A DNA stretch of 64,000 bases, from NCBI GenBank assembly GCA_043228905.1, contig JBHGNT010000012.1:2170001-2234000 (forward strand). Direction: 5' to 3'. Below, piece by piece: positions 10,351 to 23,122 of this stretch (position 1 is the stretch's first letter; each line of letters opens with the position of its first letter). The stretch is from Azolla caroliniana (Eukaryota; Polypodiophyta). The position numbers and the translations under genes were made by a program. The notes beneath the pieces were generated by a model. That model searched no databases and was not told the DNA's origin. It was given only the letters and a program-made list of their open reading frames with translations.

Positions 10351-12640
10351 ATAGAACTTTGTTTGTACTAAGAGGTTTTCATCCTCATGTTTTATGAGTA
10401 AAAGAATTGAGGATTTATTAGACTGGAGGGCACTGTGTATTTTTGTATCGTTTTTTAGAACTTTGGTTTATAAAAGTGATTTTAAAGACAATATTAGGAC
10501 AACTTTGTTTGTTTTGTTTGTTAAAAAAAACCTAATTTTGTATTCCTCCATTGAGACCACCCTAAAAAATTATTCATCGCTACTTTGCTCACAAATGATC
10601 TTCCATAACGTTTTTTAGTTCAAAAGATATAACGCATCGTCTTTTGTTATGCATGTAATGTCTTATATATATTGGTTTGATAGACCAACTCGAGGAAATC
10701 TAGAATAAGATTAGAAAGCTCACCTCGTCTAAATTAAAGAAAGATATTAAGATTTCTTTTAAAAATATACAATACAAATAAAAACGATCAGAACAAATCA
10801 ATCTAATCAAATTCTATCTAAGTTGTTATATCACCTTGTGAGAACAAACAAGAGTTGCATACATATGTCAGAGTCTTATGTAAGGAGTGACATTCAAAAG
10901 AGAAAGTTCTTCATTATGATAGTTTTTCAAACACTCTGTTCTTATTAAAGATACGTTTACTAAAAATCTAAGAGTACTCAACCACTTTCCATAATGTCGT
11001 GGATGCAAAGAGATTGTGCACCCACATCCCACACAATAAACACACAATTTATGTACTTGAAGAAAGTAGTGCAGGAAATCCCATTATTGCCATTTCCTTG
11101 TGAGTCACTAAATCAACAGGGATCATTGTTTAATTTTATTATTCCTTTCTAATATGACTATGGAAAGTTGTCATTAACAATCAACAACAATTTAGTTTCA
11201 TTCAAGAGTGTCAAAATCAAACTGTTAAATTTTTTTGAAACTTGGAACTGAATTGAACCACAAAACCATTTAAACTGAATCTTTAGAAAAAATCCAGAGT
11301 GTTGAAACCATAGTTTTGTGGTTTGGTTTCAATTTTCAAGTAAGGTCAAAATTCAAATTTTAAATTAAATATTTTAAAATTTTCATTACTTCCACTTTTT
11401 ATTTTTCAAAAATTTAAAGATTTTTCTTAAAATGTGAAAAGTAGGCTTAAAAATAAAAAGGTTGTTTAAAAAAATCAACTAGCAACGTAAACTTTTTGGG
11501 AAAAAAAAAAAACTAGCAACGTAAACCAGCAAACTGTTTAAACCAAACCAAACCATTTAATTTGTTAATTTGCAGTTTCTTGATTTGGTTCCATTCAAAC
11601 CAGACTATTGCCAATTGTTAGTTGTCATGCATATCACATAGGTATAAGATCCTTACACCATTTCTTACTATGATTTGTACTCTAAAACTTGTGTTCTTTC
11701 TTGATAGTTAGGGTTGGGATTTCTCTTAACCAAATAAAAGAGAAAAATACTAAAACATGACCAGTTTATCCCAATCCATAGACATATCACACCATCTCTT
11801 ACTATGATTTGTATTCTAAAGCTTGTGTTTTTTCTTGATAGTTAGGCTTGGAGTTTCTCTTCAAGCAAATGAAAGAGAAAAAAACTAAAACATGACCAGT
11901 TTATCCCAATCCATAGACATAGTTTTATATTATCATACATATTCTGTTGGCACACAAGGAGAGGTAACATTCTGAATCAAAATGCAGCTTTATAGTATCC
12001 ATAGCCAAGGGTGGTATTATCATGATTGTTATCACCGATTTCAAATTGTCATTTAATCAATACAACAGTCTTTGTATCAAGGAATATCAGGCTTTCAAGG
12101 ATCAATAATATAATTGGGAAGGTTTGAAGCATTGTATTTAATAATAAATTATAATGATGATGGGTTCCCCAGTAATGGAAGTATCACAGAGCAAAAGAAA
12201 GTGCAAAGCTAACTTTGCAGATCAATGCATCAAAATAAACCCTACCTGCGAATGTCACGAAACATTCGAATGAAACATCATGACACCTCTATCAAAATTC
12301 GATAGGATTGCTTCTGCTTTTCAATCCAAATATATACATATATAATACAATATTTTGATGATCGCCAGCCGTTTTATGTCGTTTGCATCTTATAATCTTT
12401 TTCAGGTACACAAATTTCAATGCTTGAACCCTTTACAGATGTCGGTAGTTGAAATCTATTATTTTACATGATTTGTTTTTTACTTTTAAAATTTAGTATT
12501 CATACAGAGAAAACTGAAAATTTTCAGCTGAGATGAACTCCTTAGCAACCAAATCTTGACATCATTAGTTTTCTTTTCTTCTTTCTTTGGGAGAATCACA
12601 GCACCAATTTCGTTTTTGTGATTTCTCTTTCCTCTTCTGA
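10351..12640. other. AT-rich intergenic spacer with a 135-bp tandem duplication
   Basis: No gene is recognised. A direct duplication with period about 135 bp lies at 11655-11930; both copies share ACATGACCAGTTTATCCCAA and CTTGATAGTTAGG. Elsewhere only low-complexity A/T-rich sequence is seen. Confidence 0.6.
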
Positions 12641-12644
12641 GAAA

Positions 12645-15600
12645 TCATCCTGTTGATGTTTCAAAACTAACTCCATCTTTTCCCACCATCTGCAGACAAG
12701 AAAAAGAATGTGTATAGCAGGAAACTAAAAAAGTGAAAAATGATTCAATATCCAAGGAAATTATGCATTGCTATTTAGTAACCAATTCCTTTATTTTCTT
12801 AACATCTGCATACTACCCTAAAGAAATAGAACTAGCAAAATACTACAATAACAGAAAAGGAATAGACCTTGGCAATAAATGAATCAAGTTTGGATTTCAC
12901 AGCTTGATCTAATGACTTCTCAGCAAGCTCATAGACAAATGTGTCACCATCAGGATTCGACACTTTCTCCTTCAAAATATATCTGTGGCAATAGTTCTCA
13001 TGTTATCTTTCTACAAAAATGAAAAGAAAATAAACATACTCATTTAAACTTGTCTTCGCTTTTACAACTAAATTGGATGTCCATATACGTACATAAATAA
13101 ATCTGTGGAACATGGATTGCATTTATACACATACATATACATATATAAAAGCATGCAAGACATTCATTCACACATCCATATAACTAGGTCCTATCCACAC
13201 ACATACACATGAGACAAACAAGCATAGCAATACGAAATATTATATGTCATTCAATGGCCTTCATAATCTTACAAAAAGACATCAAATGTTTTAAAACTAA
13301 TAAATTCAATCAGATACCGAAATTAATAGGAAGTCACCTTTGCTTAATCATTGACTCAATACATTGCTTAATGTCTCCAAAAATGGGATGTTGTACATCT
13401 TGCTTAATACCAAATCGCCCCAAGTGCAAGAAAAGGGTCTCTGTGGAAGATACAAATACAAAACTAATTACACTCGGTTGCAATCCTTAAAAATATACAG
13501 CGCACAAATGTGTGTTTGAGACTCATCTGCTGAAAAATAACATGGCAAATATAAGAGATTTTTTAGCATATTGATGATATGCATGCTTATCAGTGTCCAT
13601 GGAAATTGGATCAAGTGACTTAGATATATGAAATTCTTAGTCATGATGAATGCTATCATGAAATATCAAAGACAGACAAAAACAAAGTAAACTAAAAATT
13701 AAACAGGCACATATAAGGGCAGAGAACAACATTTGGAGACATGAATTTGATACGTTATAAGAAAGTACAAATGGGGAGAATCAGAAAGAGAATGTAAAAT
13801 TGCTGCTAAGAAAATTGCAAAAGATGCCTTTACTCTCACATGTATACACGTCTACATATAAGAGAGTATATACACATACTTTTAATCAATACATATCCAG
13901 ACAGATATATACATATTTAAAATTAAAAGATCCAGACCTTCAGGAACCTTTTCCCCACATAAACTAATGATTGAAACAATAAGCAAAGTCAGACTGGCAG
14001 TCACAGCATCTTCAGGAGTATCAACAAACTTTGTTCGCAGTTCATCAGGTAAACTGCTCTTCAAAACATAGCATTTTAAATCTGTAACAGTACCTGCACA
14101 TTGATAATCATAAAACAGATTAATCTCCAATGGATCTGAAAATAAATTAAAACCTTCAAATTAAAAAAACAATAAACAAAGCAAGTATCCAATTCTAAGC
14201 AAGTCATCAGACAGGCCATCATCTTCAAGGTACAGTGTATTTGTTACCAGCTAAAGACATTACCTACCTTCTCCCTGTCTGTGAGTACATCAATAATACA
14301 ATTTCCCAAGCATTGGTTGACATTCATTTGAAGGTATAATAGCCTCCTTCCAAGTGTTTGGTAAAAAGTCATGCTCAACCACTAGAAATGTAATATGAAT
14401 GTATAAATTCTGTACTCAAATTCCAATAGATTTGTGGCCCTTCTATCTTTTCTTATTTTTCCATAAATGAAAAAGGAACTTGGTCAAGCACTGCCCTTGA
14501 GATCCTCAAATATAAGTGTTAGTTAAAGACATGAGTTCTTGTTTGCGGAGTGTTATTAAAGGATGATGACTTTGGTGTTCATTTCTTTACAAGTATTTGC
14601 CATCCCTTGACCATGATGGTTCCTTTACGCATCATAGTGGGCAATGTATGGTAGATATACATTAACATATTGCAAAAATAAATTTCAATTGTCATTTTCA
14701 ATACAGATTGTCTATACTAATTCATGAAGTAAACCTGCTTTATCAAACATCCAACATCCTAATTGCCATATTGAAATCGATTTCTTGAACTCATAATCAT
14801 GATTCATCAGTGGCCTCAGATTATAGAGGCCTAGCATTTTCTTTACAAAGTTGTCTCAACAAGGAGAAGGAAAAAAGTCATATATTTTGTGAAAAATATC
14901 ATATTCATAAAAACTGGTACAGAATAAAATAGTAAACAAAGGAAAATTAGATTCTCATGAAATTTAAGTGAATCAAACTTTTATCATTAAAAGAACACAA
15001 AGATATTGACTAGCAAGTATTTCATATGCACAAAGGGTTTGAATCCCGCTCTCCAATAATGATTTCAGGTCCACAACAAACAAGTTTATTAGTTTGAAAA
15101 AACCTACATTTTTGTAATTATATTCATAAAAGGATTTCCATTCAAAAATACCAGCAAAGATATTCAACTAGCAGGTATTTTGATTTGTTGAGAAAACATC
15201 TCTTTTCAAAACTTTATATACATCAGGCTCATATCTGAAATTATCCTCAAACGATCTTGATAAGCACGTATGTTGAAATTTATACACATAAAGAATGCTT
15301 CATATTCCACAGTTCCTATGATGATCTCAACTAGTAGGTAAATTGATTTATTTAAAAGAAAGTTTTTTGATGAAATTTATACACATAAAAAGCAGTTCAA
15401 ATTCAAATTCTACCCTGTAAAGAGATCTCAAGTAGAAAGTATTTTCAACTGTCCATGGAAAGATGGTTTTTCATGCTTTGTATGCACAAAAACAGTTTTA
15501 TATTCAAACATTTGCAAATTTATTGGTTATTGATTGCTAAGAGGTGAAACTAAACAATATTCTTTTTTGAAATCGTCTCACCTTGAGAAGAATGTGAAGC

Positions 15601-16624
15601 TTTGGTGTTCTTGGATGGCCGGAACCTTGCAAGTTCTCTCATATCAAATCCAAGGACACTCTTGAACTTCTCTTGTGCTTTGCTTATTATGAAATTTGGG
15701 AGGTTTCTGGTCTTGTAAGTCTTAGTAATTATTTGCACCAGTTCTTCCCTTCTGACAGGAACTCCGAATTGTTCATGATTCTTAAACAGCATATGCCGCA
15801 TTACCTCTGAGGTTAACCTATCTATTTCCTACATCCATTGATTTGATTAAAATAACTTTGGCAAGAGAAATACTAGAAAAAAACCATTTGATTTTGACAA
15901 AATAATAAGAAAGAACAGTTTCGGCAAAAATAGACCCAGAACTTTTCGTTAAGACTAGAAAAACAACAAAACATTCACAAAGACAAGAAGCATTTCCATT
16001 GAGGAAAAACTAAATAAAGCATTAAATCAAGATGAAAATAATTTTTGATTCAGGAAATACTAGAAAAGAATTGCTTGATTCAAGACAAATTATAATAGAA
16101 ACTTAGATTCAAAAAAATTAGAAAACGCCTTGTAATATAAAAATAACCAGAAAAACATTCCATTCAAAAAAACATTACAGAAACGCTTTGATTCAGAAAT
16201 GATTTGAAAAAAGAACATTAGAGAAACGTTTTGAGTCAGAAATGACTTGAAAAAAAACAGTTTGATTCAGAAGAGACTAGGAAAAGCACTTCAGTTTACA
16301 AAATAAGAGGAATCTTTATGTTCAGAAACGTGTATACATTTGTTTCCCCTGGAGAATACTAGAGAGGGAGGAGAAGAAAACATTAACAAATAGAAACAAA
16401 TACGTACAGAACCATGATTCAGAAAAGAGTAACAGTTACAAATTCAGAAGAAAGAAACACTGAAGAGATTTTACATTTTTAAAAAGAAGACGAGAAATTG
16501 ATCCAGAGGAGAGAAATCTTACCTCCTCAGGGAGATCGATCTGAGAAGACAAGGAAGAAGCGGCGTGGGAGGGTTGAGAGAGACGATGGAGGTTCTGAGA
16601 AGACGACTGAGAGAGCTTCGCCAT
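12645..16624 (-). CDS. NSE3: MAGE-domain protein, NSE3 subunit of the SMC5/6 complex
   Basis: Six exons on the minus strand: 16624-16523, 15828-15582, 14093-13938, 13440-13338, 12982-12868 and 12689-12645, all with GT-AG introns and consistent phases, giving about 255 residues. The N-terminal ~30 residues are Ser/Gln-rich. A MAGE homology domain follows: EIDRLTSEVMRHMLFKN, RREELVQIITKTYK, SLPDELRTKFVDTPEDAV, LTLLIVSIISLCGEKVPEG, TLFLHLGRFGI and RYILKEKVSNPDGDTFVYEL. In plants the single MAGE protein is the NSE3 kleisin-interacting subunit of SMC5/6, acting in nuclear DNA repair and chromosome maintenance. The length fits plant NSE3. The last exon is short and uncertain: phase-compatible reading ends at 12645, while another frame of the same exon stays open about 30 codons further. 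A minisatellite begins about 90 bp upstream of the start codon. Confidence 0.85.
14130..15581 (-). other. NSE3 intron 2 (1.5 kb)
   Basis: Long AT-rich intron between exons 2 and 3. Degenerate direct repeats occur at about 15000-15460 (GAAATTTATACACATAAA and related). Its end next to exon 3 is the source-like match of the fragment at 3476-3631. No coding sequence is seen. Confidence 0.7.
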
Positions 16625-16719
16625 AGCTACGATTCGATCAATCGGCGGGAAAGCAGAAATTACGAAGCAGAAAATCTCCGAAAGGCAGGCTTCTCTCTAC
16701 CCACCCCAGACATAGGGGT

Positions 16720-18300
16720 CCGTATTTTCCTGTATTTCCCGAAATACCCTTACCTGTATTTTCCTGTATTTCCCGAAATGCCCCTGCTCGTATTTTCCTA
16801 TATTTCCCGAAATGCCCTTCACTGTATTTTCTTTAATTTCCCAAAATGCCCCTTTACTTGTATTTTTCTTTATTCCCCAAAAATGCCCTTTTAGCTGTAT
16901 TTTCCGGTATTTCCCAAAATGCCCCTACTTGTAATTTCCTTTATTTTCCAAAATGCCCTTACTTGTATTTTTCTTTATTTTCCAAAAATGCCCTTAGCTG
17001 TATTTCCCAAAATCCCCTTTACTATATACTTTCTTTAATTTCCCAAAAATGCCCTTTTAGCTGTATTTTCCTGTATTTCCCAAAATGCCCATGCTTGTAT
17101 TTTCGTTTATTTCCCAAAATGTCCTTTACTATATTTTCTTTAATTTCCCAAAATGCCCTTACTTGTATTTTTCTTTGTTCCCCAAAAATGCCCTTTTAGC
17201 TGTATTTAGTTGTATTTCCAGAAATGCCCCTGCTTGTATTTTCCTTTATTTCCCAAAATGCCCTTACTTGTATTTTTCTTTATTCCCCAAAAATGCCCTT
17301 TTAGCTGTATTTTCCTGTATTTCCCAAAATGCCCCTGATTGTATTTTCCTTTATTTCCCAAAATGCCCTTACCTATATTTTTCTTCATTTCCCAAAAAAT
17401 GCCCTTAGCTGTATTTTCCCGTATTTCCCAAAATTCCCTTTACTGTATTTTCTTTAATTTCCCAAAATGCCCTTGCTTGCATTTTTCTTTATTTCCCAAA
17501 ATGCTCTTGCCTGCCTTTTCTCTTCATTACCCAAAATGCTCCTTGCTTGTATTTTCCATTATTTCCCAAAATGCCCTTGCTTGTCTTTTTTCTTCATTTC
17601 CCAAAATGCCCCTTGCTTGTATTTCCCTTTATTTCCCAAAATGCCCCTTGCTTGTGTTTTCCATTTTCTCGTCATTTCCCAATACGCCCCTGCTCATATT
17701 TTCCCTTCATTCCCCATAGTGCCCTTGCCTGTATTTTCCTCTTCATTTCCGAAAATGCCCTTGCTTATATTTTCCCTTCACTCCCAAGGATGCCCTTGCC
17801 TATATTTTCCTCTATTTCCCAAAATGCCCTTGCTTACATTTTCCCTTCATTCCCCATAGTGACCTTGCCTGTATTTTCCTCTATTTCCAAAAATACCCTT
17901 GCTTATATTTTCCCTTCATTCCCCATAATGCCCTTGCTTGTATTTTCCTCTATTTCCCAAGATGCCCCTGCTTATATTCTCCCTTCATTCCCCATAGTGT
18001 CCTTGTCTGTATTTTCCTCTATTTCCCAAAATACCCTTGCTTGTATTTTTCCTCTATTTCCCAAAATGCCCCTGCTTATATTCTCCCTTCATTCCCCATA
18101 GTGCCCTTGCCTATATTTTCCTCTTCATTTCTCAAAATACCCCTCCTTATATTTTCCTTTCATTCCCCAGAATGCCCTTGTCTATATTTTCCTTTATTTC
18201 CCTAAAAAATGCCCCTGCTTATATTTTCCCTTCATTCCCCATAATGTCCCTGCTTGTATTTTCCTTTATTTCCGAAAATGCCCCTAGTTTTTTTTTTCCC
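16720..18300. repeat. degenerate pyrimidine-rich minisatellite (about 35-39-bp units)
   Basis: About 1.6 kb of imperfect units built on TGTATTTTCCTTTATTTCCC followed by AAAATGCCCTTGCT. Unit length varies by a few bases through T, C and A run changes; early units carry GAAATGCCC, later ones alternate with CATTCCCCATAGTGCCC, forming a two-unit higher-order pattern after about 17690. The + strand is strongly pyrimidine-rich. The resulting open frames (repetitive Phe/Pro/Cys/Ile) are by-products of the repeat. It lies between NSE3 and the LINE, starting about 95 bp upstream of the NSE3 start codon. Confidence 0.95.
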
Positions 18301-19644
18301 GTTCCTTCAACCATTTCCATGGCACAACACCTTGAATACATAAAGGGAAAAAACGATCAACTATATAACTCCACGGCTAAATATAGGCGTGAGGAGCTAG
18401 TTGGTTTATGCGTGCTATTAATAACTCTTTTCCGTGCACTTGGACATTAGCTGAGAATGAAGGAACAAGGGGTAGCACCAACGAAAGGGACAAACGAATA
18501 GAGAGAATGGCTTGTGCCACAAAATGAAAGACCCAACCAATAGCCATTGTCAACGCTACAAAAGACACTTTTATAAGTCTTTTGACCCTTTTCTTGACAT
18601 TATGTTTTGAGGTAGAGCCTGAGCCTCCCTTAATGTTGTATATCTCCCATTAGTTGTAAACTTTTAATTATTTTAACTTAATCTCGCCTTACGACCCAAA
18701 CTTGAAGTGATTGGGCAATTGGTTATATCTCTAGATGAATGTTCATTGTTCCTTGATTGAGTGCTTGGTTGCTCTCTTTCCATGATTCCTGTGCTTATGG
18801 TGTTAAGTGCTTTGACATCTATATTAATGTGATTAAGCATGGTAGGTTAAGTCTTCACATCTTGCGAGCATAAGTCTAGACACCCTTGATCATTCCACCA
18901 ACAATAAGAGTATACGTTATGTCATCCTCATAGATCTTGATTCTAGGTTGGTTACGTAAGACTTAGCTAGAGTTGAAGAAGTCCTAAACTTCCCCATAGT
19001 ACTAATTTGTACCTACACATGTGACACACTAACTTCAATCAATCTAAATGATTAAGTGGGGTAAATCATCGAGTTTCGAGGTATGTCTTAAACTTCCCCC
19101 CGTACTCATGTGTACCTACATATAGTAGTTTGAATAAATCCAAATTGATGGGAGAGTGAGTAGGGTATCATAAAGTATTCAAAATATCTCTCCATATATT
19201 TAATGCGAGAGTAAACTTCACATACACATATCCTAGAGAGTGTATGATTCACACACAAAGTGCGTTGTTTGAAATTAATATCTCATTAGCAATGAGGTCC
19301 AAAGTCTTGGCAATTTCGAAGTATTTAGTTTGAGGAAATTGTGACACGATTTAAAACTTGAAGTTGGGGAACTTCATCTCTTGAACATAGAAGATATTGT
19401 GCTAAAAAATTAGGTCATCACTAGTGTGAAAACCATCATGGTCTAAATGTTAGGGTAGAGGGTTAGAGGAAAACTTTGGCAGAAAGGACTTCCCATGCCA
19501 ATGAATATATTTGGCAAGTGCAATATGGATTATGTTCAACATTAAGCTATAAAGACGGGTTTTGAAAAATGAAGTGGAAAGAAGATATACTTGATCGAGA
19601 CCAAGAATGACTAGGAATTGTTGATTGTGTTTGAGGTTTTTAAT
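18301..19644. other. intergenic spacer
   Basis: No gene recognised. A small diverged repeat is visible at about 18985-19130 (CTTCCCC..GTACT..GTGTACCTACA, twice). It ends at the target site of the LINE. Confidence 0.55.
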
Positions 19645-20072
19645 AAGATATGTCAGGGATCCATGAAAATGGCGATGGCGAAGAGCAGGAGCAGAGAATG
19701 GCGGGAAGAGGAAACGACGAGCAGGAACAGGAGCACGGTGAGGAGCGCCCGCGGCGGATAGCTGTGTGCCGCTGCCTAAGATCTCGCGCAGCGGCTATTG
19801 CAGTTGCAGGAGGGAGTCTCGGCCGCTCACCAGTGGCTGTTCTGCGGTGTCAGGGAATCACATTGAGGAGACGTTGTGAGGCAGGGAAGATGCGAAAAGT
19901 GAATGATGGTGTTCCTACAAAAGGAAAGACTTCCTCCCAGCGTCCTCGTTGGCCGTCGCTTCCCTTGTGGCAACAAACCTCTCGTCGGATTGCGCGTTTG
20001 AGATCGGGATAGCCAGGGAGGGCATTGGACAGGTCTGCAACATTGGAGGCTAGAACATTAGGAAGGCGCCAC

Positions 20073-22007
20073 ATGCTCATGCCACACTCCCCAATCAATG
20101 AATGTGACGACAACCTTTTGGAGATGGATATGCTCAACCTTCCTCCAACACACATAGTTGGAACAGGTATGGATTCGTATCCTCCAGCTGAAATATTAGG
20201 TACAGGTATGCATCCAGATCCGCAGAATGAGGAGCAGATAGGCGGGGGGCTGATCATGGCACATTCCGAAGTGAACACCGAGGCAGGCTTGGGCAATGTC
20301 TTGATAGTAAAGGAGAATAATGACAGTGGTCAGGTTCAAGAGAAGCAGGTGGAGGAGGGCATTGATGAAAGAAAAGGGATCGACCTTTATCTTTCTCCAG
20401 TAGAGAATCGAAGATTGATGGAAGAAGTGGGCCGTTTAAAGTGTTCATCGTTCATTTGTCGGTTGTTAGGAGGACGACCAAGTAAAGGGATGCTAAGGGA
20501 CATGTTGCAGGCAGCTCTTTTGGATAAAATGCCGCCTATCCAGAACATTTTGAGAATGGGCCTCAACTATTACCATGTGATCTTAGAAGAAGGTCATAAT
20601 GTGAAGGAGATTCTAGATCACAAATGGATTACCCTCAAGTATGGCAAAGCCATGATTTTGGAATGGAGTCCAAACTTCGATGCAAAGGAAGAGAATAAAA
20701 AAGCAGGCACACCGATGGTCATTACAGTATGCTTCCCAGACCTACCTTTCCAACTCCACCATTTGATCCCAAAGCTCGCACACAATATAGGGGTGATATG
20801 TACAACGAAACCTTCATTTGCAAACAAGGTAGCCGAAATGCCCAAGATGAAGGTGCTGGTTAGTGACATTAAAAAACTACCATCAGAGATTAGAGTCCAC
20901 ACGGAGGACTTTGGCCTAAGGGTGGTGAAGGTTAGTTATGAAGGCTTGCCGGGTCAATGCTTTGCATGTAAGGAGATGGGCCATATGGCCAAACACTGCC
21001 CCTTGTATGGGAATGCAAGAGCGCATAGGGGACAACAAGACAACAAGTTGCCGGATATCCCACATGCAGGGATGGCAGGCCACATGGTCATGGTTCACAA
21101 TGGGAAGCAAGTAGTAAAGGAAAAAGGATGGATATCGCCGAGGAAAGTGGCCAAGCCTAGCCTCCACGGTCTTGCCTGCCCACCTACAAGTGGAGGTTCC
21201 ATTTCGAATAGATTTGACATCCTTTCGCAAATGGAACCCCAGGAAGGCGAAATAATTTTAGCAACTCCATTTGAGTTACTACCTCGAGTCGAGACCCATG
21301 AAGCACTCGTAGAGCCCTCTGAGGGTCATGACAGTAGATTTTCATCAGACCTGAGAGTGGTTAAGGCCTGGATCAGGAAAGGGAAGGACAAGGAAAGTGA
21401 AGTGGACGTCAGGAATATTGAAGCAAAAAAAATGATCACACGGACTGAGGTTGGAAATCCCTCAACTGTGGGTGTGGAGTTTGTTATGATGCAAGCATTG
21501 AGGATGCAAGATATGCAAGTACCCAAGGTTGTGGTGAACATTAGTAATCCAAGGGGAAGAGTGCACGGGTGGACTAGAGCACACATGGTCCTCTTCAACA
21601 GCAACTCCGGCAGACCGGAGACTGGTTGTTCTTTTGACTTGGAACCTGATTTGAAAAATGAAAGAGGAGAAGACTCGTCCTTGAAGGCGTTTTGTAACAG
21701 GGCAGCATTATGTCTCCAGTACCTTACATTTGAAAATAAGGCTGTAGGGCTGCAAACATTATGGACAAGCTCCCCGATACAAGGGGAGCTTATGGAACTT
21801 GCTCAAGATGTTCCAGTGGTTTGCATATGGAAGGTACAGGATCTAGGGTTGAAGCCTGGTTTGTTCCACTTCCACTGTGCTGAAGTGCCCAAGAATCAAG
21901 AATGGAAAATAAGTATGGAGTGGGAATTTATATGGCGTATGATAGAGACATATTTGTCGAGCATGGGAGATTCCCCCTTGGCTTTTTTTGTGAACCCAAG
22001 TCAATGA
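20073..22007 (+). CDS. LINE ORF1 (RNA-binding, DUF4283-like with CCHC knuckle)
   Basis: Open frame of about 644 codons from the first in-frame ATG at 20073. The middle part (SSFICRLLGGRPSKGMLRDM to VHTEDFGLRVVKVSYE) has the layout of the DUF4283 domain of plant LINE ORF1 proteins, followed by a CCHC knuckle CFACKEMGHMAKHC at about residues 296-309. ORF1 proteins bind the element RNA and form the retrotransposition particle. The stop TGA at 22005-22007 overlaps the ORF2 start ATG at 22004-22006 (ATGA), suggesting coupled re-initiation. The frame is intact, unlike ORF2. A shorter open frame at 19650-20012 lies upstream in the leader. Confidence 0.85.
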   Translation: MLMPHSPINECDDNLLEMDMLNLPPTHIVGTGMDSYPPAEILGTGMHPDPQNEEQIGGGLIMAHSEVNTEAGLGNVLIVKENNDSGQVQEKQVEEGIDERKGIDLYLSPVENRRLMEEVGRLKCSSFICRLLGGRPSKGMLRDMLQAALLDKMPPIQNILRMGLNYYHVILEEGHNVKEILDHKWITLKYGKAMILEWSPNFDAKEENKKAGTPMVITVCFPDLPFQLHHLIPKLAHNIGVICTTKPSFANKVAEMPKMKVLVSDIKKLPSEIRVHTEDFGLRVVKVSYEGLPGQCFACKEMGHMAKHCPLYGNARAHRGQQDNKLPDIPHAGMAGHMVMVHNGKQVVKEKGWISPRKVAKPSLHGLACPPTSGGSISNRFDILSQMEPQEGEIILATPFELLPRVETHEALVEPSEGHDSRFSSDLRVVKAWIRKGKDKESEVDVRNIEAKKMITRTEVGNPSTVGVEFVMMQALRMQDMQVPKVVVNISNPRGRVHGWTRAHMVLFNSNSGRPETGCSFDLEPDLKNERGEDSSLKAFCNRAALCLQYLTFENKAVGLQTLWTSSPIQGELMELAQDVPVVCIWKVQDLGLKPGLFHFHCAEVPKNQEWKISMEWEFIWRMIETYLSSMGDSPLAFFVNPSQ

Positions 22008-22642
22008 GAATTTGTTCTTGGAATGTGCAAGGACTTGGTGGATCTCAACATCAGCTAGAGAAGCGTCGGTTTAGGAGAGAATGGGAAGCTGACGGCCTTT
22101 GTAAAACTATTGATATTTTGCTCTTACAAGAGCATCACCTTGGCCGAGAAAGAACGGAACTGTTCAAAGACCTGTTGCCAGGGGATTGGTACACATGGTG
22201 GGCTCCTGCTCACGGCGTGTTAGAAAGGAGAGGTGGAGTGTGTATTTCGGTGAGGAAATCAGCGGATATCATCATCTTGGATCATGGCATATTGATCGAA
22301 GGTAGGGCTATGTTCTACTACTTGGAATGGAGGAATGTAAAATTTGGGGTGCTGAATGTCTACGCACCTAACATTAGCAATGAGAGGACCTCATTTTGGA
22401 GACAGTTGGCAAACAAAATTCCCTCCGTCGACAATTGGATAGTGGCGGGGGATTTTAACATGATAGAGAGAGTGGAAGATTGTCTTGGGGCTCATTCGAA
22501 CTTGCTACATGGGGAGGAGCTTAGAGCGTGGGGTTTCTTAACTTCTATGTTGGGAATCCGGGACTCGTGGTATTCTACTATGGCAGTTGAGGTGAATTCC
22601 TTAAGGTTCTCACGTTTTGGGAGCAAATTTTTCCAAGCTTGA
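22004..22642 (+). pseudogene. LINE ORF2, endonuclease part
   Basis: Starts MRICSWNVQGLGG, the first motif of apurinic-type (exonuclease-endonuclease-phosphatase) LINE endonucleases, with LLLQEHHLG (catalytic Glu), FGVLNVYAPN and VAGDFNMIE (Asp-x-Asn). The domain breaks off after RDSWYS... at 22642, short of its usual His-containing end. The Ty3 element follows 15 bp later. Across the Ty3 insertion the LINE resumes in the RT domain, so several hundred bp of ORF2 are missing. Because the Ty3 target duplication is intact, that loss is independent of the Ty3 insertion. Confidence 0.85.
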
Positions 22643-22657
22643 AAGTTGGACTGCAAG

Positions 22658-22947
22658 TGTCATAACTAGACTCGAACCCATAACCTTTTGTTACACGGGT
22701 CGAGACTTTACCATTAGGTTATGAATTGTAATTTGAAGGATATTATTTTCATTTAGGTTTTATTAGGAAATTGATGTATATTCCAGATTTCTCTGGAACA
22801 TTCTAGAAACTTCAGGAGTATTCCTGAAGACACTATAAAAGGAGGCGCAAGGCATTAGTTCGAACCAAATCGGTTCAACGCCAGTCTTAAGCCTTCTAAC
22901 TACTGTTGTATATCTTCCTTCATATAATACATATACCTTTCGCATCA

Positions 22948-22989
<42 letters not shown>

Positions 22990-23122
22990 ACCCATTCCTT
23001 CTCTCAAAGTTCGACACCTCTCATAGTACTAATCCTTCTCTGTCTTAGTACTATTCCCCGACAATAGTACTAATCCTTCTTTTAGTACTAATTCCTTCTC
23101 TGCCTTAATAGAGTTCCTGACA
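22658..23122 (+). repeat. 5' LTR of the Ty3 chromovirus
   Basis: Begins TGTCATAACTAG and ends CTGACA. Features: antisense tRNA-like module at 22669-22722; TATA box CTATAAAA at 22833-22840; likely transcript start near 22863; a (CT)n tract at about 22951-22984; four TAGTACTA palindromes at 23024-23090. The block AAATCGGTTCAA at 22867-22878 is complementary to the primer site after the LTR. Confidence 0.95.

Noticed and set aside
12550-12689. Alternative longer NSE3 C-terminus in another frame of the last exon
   Set aside because: It would need a different intron phase than the clear GT-AG junction at 12868/12689 gives; kept only as uncertainty in the gene entry.
16565-18450. Several long overlapping open frames (up to 184 codons) rich in Phe, Pro, Cys, Ile
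   Set aside because: They are products of the minisatellite: periodic, in all frames, without start context or family motifs.
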